This document shows, in pieces, positions 8,301 to 13,083 of a stretch of 13,083 bases of DNA (positions within the stretch are counted from its first letter, which is position 1; every line of letters starts with the position of its first letter). The position numbers and the translations under genes are program-made. This DNA comes from an uncultured Eubacteriales bacterium. Lineage in GTDB: Bacteria > Bacillota > Clostridia > Oscillospirales > Oscillospiraceae. The stretch covers positions 1-13,083 of the forward strand of contig CABRZO010000052.1 of NCBI GenBank assembly GCA_902475455.1. The letters are read 5' to 3'. Under the pieces are notes generated by a model that searched no databases, had not been told where the DNA came from, and saw only the letters and a program-made list of their open reading frames with translations.

Positions 8301-10433
8301 GTGGGTACCCCCACCATCAAACTGCCCGGGGGATCCACCGTGGTCCTGGAAGGGGAGGCCAGCCTTTGCACCGGTTCTGCCCAATCCATCCAGTGCCTGG
8401 GAGACCTCACCATCCGAGGGGACAGCAAGGACGCCGCCCGGCTGACGGGTGTCTCTAGTTTCCAGAGCCAGAATTCCGCCTGCCAAGTAATTATGGTCCA
8501 GGGTAAGCTCACCGTGGAAAACTGTGCGCTGATTCTGAACAGCGATGACACCACCATTGAGGCAGAGACGGGGCTGGAGATCCGGGAGGCCCTGCTGCAG
8601 CTGGAGACTGAGAGAAATGGCCTGAAGAGCGGCGGAAATGTGGTCATCCAAGGCGCAGAGATTGATATTGTAGCCGATACTGGAATTTATGCCAAAGACA
8701 ACGACCGTCTCTCTGTGGAAATCAGCGCATCTCAAGTTAACATCAACGCCGATCAGTATGGTATAGAAGCCGATGGCCTGTTCATCAGCAGCTCTGAGAT
8801 CAGAATAGATGCCCCTGACGATGAATGCATTTACACGGAAACAGGGGTCCGCATTACTGACCAGAGCATTGTCCGGCTCATTTCCCATGACGATGAAGCA
8901 ATCTATACATACGGAAGTGTCTTCGTATTTGATTCCACCCTGTATATCAACGTGTATGAAGAGGGCATCCAGATGGAGGGATATGACACAAAAGTTGCGA
9001 TTTGGAACAGTGACGTCTCCATCTACTCGGAATACAGGGAGGGTATATACGGCTATGAGCCAGTCTCGCTCTCTGTCGTGGGTTCCACTCTGGACATCAA
9101 AGCTGAGGAGGAGGGCATTCAACTAACACAAGTCAATATTCAGAACAGCGACGTCTCCATTTGGTCAGAGGACGAGGAGGGCATTGACGTTTCCAATCTC
9201 CTTTCCATTGCCGGCGGGCGGATTAAGGTGGTCGCCGATGAGAACGCCCTGGAGGGAAATGCAGTGTACCTCACCAATGTGCTGTTTGACCTCACCACCA
9301 TTGACAATTACCTGCTAATTGATACCAATACTCTCGCGGGATTCTCTCTGCCCGGCGACTTCTTCCTGTACGACCTCCAGGGCACCCAGATTTATGAGGG
9401 CAGCTGGAACAGCGGCCTGTTCATCAACGGGGATCTTCAGAGCAAGGGCGTCTCGGCGAAACGAGCACTTTCCACCAGCTTCTACCATGAACACCTGTGG
9501 TCTGACGAGTGGTTCAGCGACGATGCTTACCATTGGCACCAGTGCGAGGCGGACTACTGTCTTATCACCAACCACAGCGAGATGGAGGGCTACGGGGAGC
9601 ATATCTATGACCAGCAGCTGACCACCGACCATTACCTGGCCTCCGAAGCCACCTGCACTGCGCCTGCTATGTACTACTATGCCTGCGTGTGCGGCAAAGC
9701 GGGCACTGAAACCTACGAATCCGGTCTGGCGCTGGGTCACAGCTGGGAGGCACCGCAGTTTAACTGGTCTGCCGACGGCAAAACCTGCACTGTCTCCTTT
9801 ACCTGCGACCGGTGCGGGGAAGTGGAAACCCTGGAGGCTACGGTGACGGCCCAGGAGACCAAGGCCCCCACCTGCACCGCGATGGGTGAGACCACCTACA
9901 CCGCCACGCTGGATTGGGAGGGCGAGCCCTACAGCGAGTCTCTGGCGCGGACTGATCTCCCGGCACTGGGGCACGACTGGGAGGCACCGCAGTTTAACTG
10001 GTCTGCCGAGGAGGATCCCGACTACCAGCCCTTTGTGCCCGTCATCATCCGGGGCGCCAACGGCACCTGGCAGAAGGGCACCAAGACGGATCTGTCCTTC
10101 ACCTCCAATGCGGAGTTTGCCGACTTTTTGAAGGTACAGGTGGACGGCAAGGATCTGGATGCCGACAACTACATCCTCCGGGAGGGCAGCACCGTTGTGG
10201 ATCTGAAGGCCGCTTACCTGGAGACTCTGACGGTGGGGCAGCATACCCTGTCGGTGGTGTCCCGGCCTGGTACCGCCACCACCACCTTTACCATCACGGC
10301 TGCTCCGGAAACCGCCCCCAAAACCGGGGACAGTGCCAACGTCCTGCTGGGCACCTTGGCGCTGTTGGCAGCCTCCGGCGTTCTGGTGGGCCTCATGGGC
10401 TACTCCCGCAGAAAAAGGGGCAAGCATAACTGA
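5340..10433 (+). CDS. Large sortase-anchored, multi-repeat cell-surface protein
   Basis: A 1697-residue exported protein. The start at 5340 follows AAGGAGGG (5326-5333) by 6 nt. Residues 1-29 are a signal peptide (basic KKTARR, leucine-rich core, ALAA cleavage region). Residues 30-125 look Ig-like. Residues 138 to about 939 are six tandem 133-134-residue repeats (LPYSGQYELGSEA, YGTLFR, AGTYYFGFLG, LCQVSITA), resembling the PPC/jelly-roll beta fold of secreted bacterial proteins. Residues 945-1370 contain a WHWNAATLTLTL segment and an acidic parallel beta-helix with about nine (G/A/C)I turns. Residues 1375-1570 are His/Cys-rich (YHEHLW, YHWHQCEADYC, CVCG, CDRCG). A C-terminal Ig-like domain follows (GANGTWQKGTKTDLSFTS). 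The anchor is A-P-K-T-G-D (1659-1664), then a hydrophobic helix and RRKRGK, a non-canonical LPXTG-type signal. Adhesion or polysaccharide binding is a plausible role but is not shown. It is monocistronic, with its own promoter and a hairpin after it. Confidence 0.9.
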   Translation: MKKTARRLTGILLSCLLLLNLLPAGALAAAPALTELTPTRQSDTAGQITFTSDVAGSYCYEVLEAGGTASGQWTGSGEVLQAGANTLALDGLTPGAKDILIRADLNGETADYTVTLPAYTPDTGTDGEGDQAKRVAVVPLKEALSALGTTTQLPYSGQYELGSEAVLYEAENGSQSYGTLFRVDAQAGTLFQLEFWSETYSVDTVIRVYKQAAEGGIEYVNSFNQDNQSGLGESAVFLADEAGTYYFGFLGYGTYDCGLCQVRMTATVADQVALEDALADLDTATQLPYSGQYELGSEAVLYKAEDGSQAYGTLFRAEAQAGTLFQLEFWSETSGVDAVIWIYKETTDGIEYVNSFNRNNQNGLGESAEFFADEAGTYYFGFLGHDTDDRGLCQVSITAAVPDRVALEDALAELDTTTQLPYSGQYELGSEAVLYTAEDGSQSYGTLFQVEAQTGTLFHLEFWGETYGLNTVIRVYRKTADGIESVTSFNRDNQNGAGESVDFTADEAGTYYFGFLGHDIGDRGLCQVSITAAVLERVALKDALAELDTATVLPYSGEYELGSEAVLYEDEDGDQAYGTLFRAEAQEAGTLFYLEFWGMTYGLDTVIRVYRETADGIESVYYYDYDNQNGAGESVDFFAGEAGTYYFAFLGNDTDERGLCQVSITAAVPERVALKDALAELDTATVLPYSGQYELGSEAILYEDEDGYLCYGTLFRVETQADTRFQLEFWGETYGLDTVIWVYKQAADGSLESVAYFDRDNQNGAGESVSFTANGDGTYYFAFLGYDEDERGLCQVSITAAVSERVALKEALAALDTTTQLPYSGQYELGSEAVLYEDEDGNQAYGTLFRVEAQANTLFQLDFWGSDDADIDAAGIDTQICVYRQQGDDVVLVGTFDRNGRGLGESIRYQAAEAGTYYFAFLGLSAQEYGWCHCGITAYEQSPDSKLQTLDFTVDPVPEPESGDLWHWNAATLTLTLMDGFSMHSGTVGTPTIKLPGGSTVVLEGEASLCTGSAQSIQCLGDLTIRGDSKDAARLTGVSSFQSQNSACQVIMVQGKLTVENCALILNSDDTTIEAETGLEIREALLQLETERNGLKSGGNVVIQGAEIDIVADTGIYAKDNDRLSVEISASQVNINADQYGIEADGLFISSSEIRIDAPDDECIYTETGVRITDQSIVRLISHDDEAIYTYGSVFVFDSTLYINVYEEGIQMEGYDTKVAIWNSDVSIYSEYREGIYGYEPVSLSVVGSTLDIKAEEEGIQLTQVNIQNSDVSIWSEDEEGIDVSNLLSIAGGRIKVVADENALEGNAVYLTNVLFDLTTIDNYLLIDTNTLAGFSLPGDFFLYDLQGTQIYEGSWNSGLFINGDLQSKGVSAKRALSTSFYHEHLWSDEWFSDDAYHWHQCEADYCLITNHSEMEGYGEHIYDQQLTTDHYLASEATCTAPAMYYYACVCGKAGTETYESGLALGHSWEAPQFNWSADGKTCTVSFTCDRCGEVETLEATVTAQETKAPTCTAMGETTYTATLDWEGEPYSESLARTDLPALGHDWEAPQFNWSAEEDPDYQPFVPVIIRGANGTWQKGTKTDLSFTSNAEFADFLKVQVDGKDLDADNYILREGSTVVDLKAAYLETLTVGQHTLSVVSRPGTATTTFTITAAPETAPKTGDSANVLLGTLALLAASGVLVGLMGYSRRKRGKHN
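5751..8156 (+). repeat. Six tandem in-frame repeats of 399-402 bp inside the surface-protein gene
   Basis: Units start at the conserved V-x-L-K/E-D/E-A-L codons: 5751, 6153, 6552, 6951, 7353 and 7755, so spacing alternates between 402 and 399 bp. Long stretches are nearly identical at DNA level, notably the CCCTATTCCGGG block near the start of each unit and the GGCACCTATTATTTCG block near its end. Units 1-5 are closest to one another. Unit 6 is the most divergent, with an inserted acidic segment (DDADIDAAGID) and an altered end (GWCHCGITA). This is a substrate for slipped-strand or recombinational change in copy number. Confidence 0.93.
9744..10009 (+). repeat. Direct 32-bp exact duplication flanking a 78-codon block
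   Basis: Positions 9744-9775 and 9978-10009 are identical over 32 bp, in the same frame, and encode WEAPQFNWSA after GHS or GHD. The first copy continues into a Cys-containing module (DGKTCTVSFTCDRCG). The second copy switches abruptly to EEDPDYQPFVPVIIRG, so its module seems to be missing. The pattern suggests module duplication followed by loss of the rest of the second copy. Confidence 0.8.
10311..10430 (+). other. C-terminal cell-wall sorting signal coding segment
   Basis: It encodes T-A-P-K-T-G-D-S, then about 22 hydrophobic residues (VLLGTLALLAASG and on), then the basic tail RRKRGKHN. The layout is that of a sortase substrate, with Ala rather than Leu before PKTG. No sortase gene is in the window. 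Confidence 0.75.
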
Positions 10434-10459
10434 CTGCTGACACCGGCAGAATGAAACAG

Positions 10460-10490
10460 CCACGGGCCCGGAATTTATCCGGGCCCGTGG
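10460..10490 (+). terminator. Perfect 12-bp GC-rich hairpin after the surface-protein gene
   Basis: CCACGGGCCCGG (10460-10471) pairs perfectly with CCGGGCCCGTGG (10479-10490) around a 7-nt AATTTAT loop, 27 nt past the stop codon. The tail AGGTTTATGG has only three consecutive T residues, so it is a strong stem with a weak U-tract. It is still the obvious end of the transcript. Bases 10491-10565 show nothing else. Confidence 0.75.
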
Positions 10491-10565
10491 AGGTTTATGG
10501 CTGCGCATTGTTTGCTTTTCATTCATCGCAGGGGTTGAATTTGCAGCGTCAATCCAGATGCATGA

Positions 10566-11056
10566 CAGCTCCCTTGTACCATGCCTTTCAAAGAAAACAA
10601 TGAAGCGTATGTGTTTGCAAGGCCCGGCGCAGGGCCCGGGTCCAGGCGGCATTGCCGGAGCAAGCGGTGGAGGAGCAGCCCATCGCCTGCGTGGGCTCCG
10701 ACTATGGACGCCGGGCCGGAGCCCACCAGATCACGGCGGCGGGCCGCCAGCTGTTCCGCAGCATTGGCATGGACCGGCGCCAGTTGGCCTACATCGACAT
10801 GGATCTTGCCGATCCCCATATGCAGGACTACGAGAAGGATCCGTCGGTCTATCGGTTCCGCCGGAATTTCGGCACCTATCTGCATATTCTGGGGCTGAGT
10901 GAGGCGGAGATTCAGTATGTGCTGGGGCATAATATTGAGGATATCCATCTGACCCGCAGCGATTTTATGGATGAGGACAAGTTGTATGCCATCAAGCAGA
11001 AGCTGAAGCGGCGGCCGTTGCTGAATGATGCAGGAGAAGATGGACAGATAAAATAA
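10566..11056 (+). pseudogene. Remnant of a tyrosine-recombinase-type site-specific integrase
   Basis: The 3' part (10652-11056 frame) encodes PIACVGSDYGRRAGAHQITAAG, later YRFRRNFGTYLHILGLSEAEIQYVLGHNIED and a tail DEDKLYAIKQKLKRRPLLN. The R-R-N-F-x-T-x-L, GLSEAEIQ and LGH arrangement is that of the C-terminal catalytic half of phage-integrase-type recombinases. The usual catalytic tyrosine is not evident after LGH. The 5' part is in another frame (10566-10620, MPFKENNEAYVFA). The frame used downstream hits a stop at 10601-10603, and no ribosome site precedes either piece. I read this as a 5'-truncated gene with a frameshift near 10620. The N-terminal DNA-binding domain is absent. A short expressed domain starting at the TTG at 10652 is possible but unlikely. 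It marks past mobile-element activity next to the unknown minus-strand gene. Confidence 0.65.
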
Positions 11057-11066
11057 GATGGATCAG

Positions 11067-11102
11067 TGGCTGACAGAAATGCAGATGCATTTCTGTCAGT
11101 CA
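11067..11102. terminator. Symmetric hairpin terminator between convergent units
   Basis: CTGACAGAAATGCA (11070-11083) pairs perfectly with TGCATTTCTGTCAG (11086-11099). G-U, G-C and T-A pairs extend the stem to 17 bp. On the plus strand it is followed at once by TTTTGTTTG, a proper U-tract. On the minus strand the stop codon of the convergent gene (11098-11096) lies inside the arm and no U-tract follows, so it probably works mainly on plus-strand transcripts. Confidence 0.75.
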
Positions 11103-12025
11103 TTTTGTTTGTCCAGCCCTTCCTTGTTCATGTGTTTGAGTTCTTCTTCCGTAGTCGGATAGATCTGATTCGGAGAGGTGAATGTTGCGGTGTAATTGTT
11201 GTAACGTTCATCAAAGATCCAGTCACCGGCAACCATGACCCAGTGGACATCTTTGCGGCGGTGTGTCTGCTGACGAAACATAGAATCGTAGGTTTGTTCA
11301 AAATACAGATTGCACAGCTGTTGACAAATCTCTGCATCCTTATTCCTAAATTTCAACACAAAGTTCCAGTGGTGGTATTTACCATCGAAACAACGAATAA
11401 AATGCTGAAACTTGATGCCAAAGCATTTTCCGTACTGATCCACCAGCGGCTTAACCGGACGAAGTTGTACAATTCGCTTTCCACCATCGAAACCTGGATA
11501 GCGGGCAGTTAAATCCTTTCGATGCCGGAATTGTTTGCTCCAGCGGTACAGTGTAAAAATCTCATCTGCTCTCTTATCATCAATCACAGTATCAGGAAAC
11601 AGGAAGCTGTAGTCTTCTGACTCTAAAAAATTCTTTATCTTGTAGGAAGGTAAGACACGTATCGATGGATTTTCAGGAGCAGGGGTATTCGGTACAGTCT
11701 GTTGAAAGGACCGATTGGGATGGCTCTGCGCTTTGCGCTGTCTTGGCTTGCGCAGCAGACGATCAAACAGTTCGTCCGTCTGTGTTGCTTTTACGGAGTG
11801 GATTGCTTTTTGCTTTGTGAAGCGCTTGCATTCGGGTGCGGTGTGTTCCTCACCGGGGTACAAGGCAAAAAATGGTATCTCATTGGGAGAAACTTTTTTG
11901 TATATTTTTGCACAACACCAGCAGCACTGGTAGACTTGATGATGTTGCGCATCCTTTGCTTCTATGGTTACAGGGGTGTCCGGATCGAAAACAGGGACAT
12001 CAGGATTTCGAGCGAATTGGATCAT
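11096..12025 (-). CDS. Hypothetical protein with Cys-rich putative zinc site
   Basis: A 309-residue protein that I do not recognise. The start ATG at 12025-12023 is set by AGGAGGA (12037-12031) 5 nt upstream; an in-frame start 36 codons earlier has no ribosome site and its extra residues look like leader. Near the N-terminus is YQ-C34-C35-W-C37-C38, then F-F-A-L-Y-P-G-E-E-H61 and C66, a plausible C-C-H-C zinc-finger layout. The middle (about 95-130) is polar, basic and probably disordered. The C-terminal 150 residues are aromatic- and His-rich with a compact-domain look (LYRWSKQFRHRKDL, HHWNFVLKFRNKDAEICQQL, DVHWVMVAGDWIFDERYNN). There are no membrane segments or signal peptide. Base composition is clearly more AT-rich than the GRE operon, and it sits beside an integrase remnant, so acquisition by transfer is likely. 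It is transcribed alone, convergent to its neighbours, from the promoter at 12144-12171. Confidence 0.75.
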   Translation of the reverse strand: MIQFARNPDVPVFDPDTPVTIEAKDAQHHQVYQCCWCCAKIYKKVSPNEIPFFALYPGEEHTAPECKRFTKQKAIHSVKATQTDELFDRLLRKPRQRKAQSHPNRSFQQTVPNTPAPENPSIRVLPSYKIKNFLESEDYSFLFPDTVIDDKRADEIFTLYRWSKQFRHRKDLTARYPGFDGGKRIVQLRPVKPLVDQYGKCFGIKFQHFIRCFDGKYHHWNFVLKFRNKDAEICQQLCNLYFEQTYDSMFRQQTHRRKDVHWVMVAGDWIFDERYNNYTATFTSPNQIYPTTEEELKHMNKEGLDKQND

Positions 12026-12143
12026 AATTTTCCTCCTATACATGTAGATTGGACATTTGTCCATTTTGCTTTTTTGGCCATAAAAATGGTCCATTCCCTT
12101 TCTGCGGGTAGAGTACCATCTTAAATTTCTCACTTTTTGTTTA

Positions 12144-12171
12144 AGTATAGAGAGGAGTTTGGAACTATCAA
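12144..12171 (-). promoter_or_regulatory. Promoter of the minus-strand hypothetical gene
   Basis: Read on the minus strand, TTGATA (12171-12166) and TATACT (12149-12144) are separated by 16 nt. The start of transcription would be near 12137, giving a leader of about 110 nt before the ATG at 12025. The match to a housekeeping promoter is good (5/6 in both boxes). Confidence 0.6.
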
Positions 12172-12397
12172 AATTTCCAAAAACATGTCAAAAATGGATA
12201 AAATGTTCTGGGAATATGATAAAACATCCTTGATTTATTATATAATAACTTCAATTGATGCTGCAAGTGATTTTCAAATTGAAATATTTGAAACAGTATC
12301 AATTGCCCTGTTTTATCTTAAAAGGTGATTTTTGTTGCCCTCCTATGATTGCACCTCTTTTCCTTGGCCTGACATTTAAAAAGGGAAGAAGACAATC
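12172..12397. other. AT-rich intergenic DNA between divergent genes
   Basis: I see no gene here. The stretch is low in GC with many A and T runs. A second, weaker promoter-like pair on the plus strand, TTGAAA (12288-12293) and TTTTAT (12311-12316) with 17-nt spacing, could add to expression of the lipoprotein gene. No long inverted repeat or RNA gene was recognised. Confidence 0.4.
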
Positions 12398-12426
12398 TTG
12401 CTATCCTTGGTCATGGCATATATACT
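12398..12426 (+). promoter_or_regulatory. Candidate promoter of the lipoprotein gene
   Basis: TTGCTA (12398-12403) and TATACT (12421-12426) are separated by 17 nt. The expected start is about 12433, giving a short leader of about 37 nt before the ATG at 12470. The -35 box is only 4/6, so the assignment is moderate. Confidence 0.45.
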
Positions 12427-12469
12427 GGAAGAAAATACTACTATTTGAGGATTTTAGGAGAAATAGAAA

Positions 12470-13083
12470 ATGAGAAAGAACATACTGAACACCGTTATTG
12501 CTGTGTCGGCCAGTATTACATTTCTGCTCTCCGGTTGCGGCAGCGCTGGCACCGCAAGCACTCCTGGCAGCACCAGCGCCGTCCTTACCACAGACGAGTT
12601 TGAAACCATCGAGATTCCCGATATTGCGATCCTGCAAGGCGCTGATGTGGATGTTGCTGCACTGGTTGCCTCCCTTATTCCCGGGGCGAAAGAAGTGAGC
12701 GCCGACACAAAGCTTCTCAACACTTCCATCGCTGGCCAATTGACCATCACCTACACTGTCCAGACGTCTGACTCTGAGTTTGAGGACAGCGCCAAGGTAT
12801 ATGTGCTTGCCGAATCTGATGTTGCAGCATTCCTGGACAAGCACCCCGATATTTCCATCTACATCTCTACTACCGAACGCTATGCAGCCCCCGATTCTCA
12901 GCAGAAGGTTGAAGGCATTGCGTCTGAGGGAACTACTGGCACAGAGCCTGGAACTCAATCTTCTGACGACTCCACCGGAACGGATACCGGCTCCAAGCCT
13001 GGCAGCAACGGTTCCACTGATAATAGCACAGGTGGCTCTACCGGCGGCTCTACTGGTGGCAGCACCGGCGGCAGCACAGGCGG
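12470..13083 (+). CDS. Lipoprotein with Ig-like domain, 3' end beyond the window
   Basis: A 204-codon open 5' part with no stop before the window end. The start ATG follows AGGAG (12456-12460) by 9 nt. The N-terminus MRKNILN, a hydrophobic stretch and the lipobox L-S-G-C23 mark a lipoprotein anchored to the outer face of the membrane at Cys23. Residues 43-115 (FETIEIPDIAIL, GADVDVAALVASLIPGAKEV, GQLTITYTV, DSAKVYVLAESD) have the pattern of a bacterial Ig-like domain. A Ser/Thr/Gly/Asp-rich linker starts near residue 150 and becomes a regular G-G-S-T repeat from residue 188. Such linkers usually lead to a second extracellular domain, which is not visible here, so no function can be given. It is divergent from the minus-strand hypothetical gene. 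Confidence 0.85.
   Translation, partial: MRKNILNTVIAVSASITFLLSGCGSAGTASTPGSTSAVLTTDEFETIEIPDIAILQGADVDVAALVASLIPGAKEVSADTKLLNTSIAGQLTITYTVQTSDSEFEDSAKVYVLAESDVAAFLDKHPDISIYISTTERYAAPDSQQKVEGIASEGTTGTEPGTQSSDDSTGTDTGSKPGSNGSTDNSTGGSTGGSTGGSTGGSTG
13031..13083 (+). repeat. Low-complexity 12-bp repeat encoding Gly-Gly-Ser-Thr
   Basis: At least four units of GGN-GGN-(TCN or AGC)-ACN run to the window edge. Synonymous codons vary between units (TCT or AGC, ACC, ACT or ACA), so the DNA repeat is imperfect while the peptide repeat is exact. That points to selection for the linker peptide rather than recent slippage. Confidence 0.8.

Noticed and set aside
6051..9122. Two long minus-strand open frames (6051-7223 and 7422-9122) opposite the surface-protein gene
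   Set aside because: They mirror the repeat period of the plus-strand gene and lack start signals and recognisable domains. They stay open because of codon bias and repetition.
10558..10902. Plus-strand frames encoding Gly/Ala/Pro-rich peptides over the integrase remnant
   Set aside because: Only their first 13 or so residues (MPFKENNEAYVFA) look like protein. The rest is the out-of-frame reading of the recombinase fragment.
12137..12328. Small plus-strand open frame of 63 codons
   Set aside because: It overlaps the minus-strand promoter, has no ribosome site, and its AT-rich composition explains the peptide.

Overview
The window looks like chromosomal DNA of a gut Firmicute, probably of the Oscillospiraceae/Ruminococcaceae type. 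The evidence is strong AGGAGG-type ribosome sites, a GC-rich coding background with AT-rich intergenic DNA, a Gram-positive signal peptide with a PKTGD-type sortase signal, and an oxygen-sensitive glycyl-radical-type enzyme implying an anaerobe. The genus is inferred, not shown.

Region 1 (1-4910) is a compact three-gene operon: a GntP-type organic-acid permease (143-1474), a pyruvate-formate-lyase-like glycyl radical enzyme (GRE, 1500-3860) and its radical-SAM activase (3875-4789). It is preceded by a good promoter (75-103) flanked by two perfect palindromes (34-53, 106-119) and followed by a large hairpin (4852-4910). The simplest reading is uptake of one anionic substrate followed by radical cleavage, dehydration or decarboxylation in the cytosol. 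No shell-protein genes are present. The GRE is the most unusual object in the window. Its C-terminal radical loop is well conserved except that the radical-bearing glycine is a threonine (T762, ACT codon). Its cysteine loop reads C-G-C-H-C, with the Glu of the common GCxE motif replaced by Cys. The activase keeps all its iron-sulfur cysteines.

Region 2 (4911-10490) holds one large sortase-anchored surface protein (5340-10433, 1697 aa). It is transcribed from a near-consensus promoter (5009-5037) through a leader of about 300 nt that can fold into several hairpins and an H-type pseudoknot. The protein has a signal peptide, an Ig-like segment, six tandem repeats of 133-134 residues resembling the PPC/jelly-roll fold, an acidic beta-helix, a His/Cys-rich segment, a C-terminal Ig-like domain and a PKTG anchor. 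A 12-bp perfect hairpin follows.

Region 3 (10491-12171) is a small accessory patch: a decayed tyrosine-recombinase fragment (10566-11056), a symmetric terminator, and a convergent minus-strand gene of unknown function (11096-12025) with a Cys-rich putative zinc site and its own promoter.

Region 4 (12172-13083) is AT-rich intergenic DNA, then the start of a lipoprotein gene (12470 to beyond the window end) with an Ig-like domain and a Gly-Gly-Ser-Thr linker that runs off the edge.
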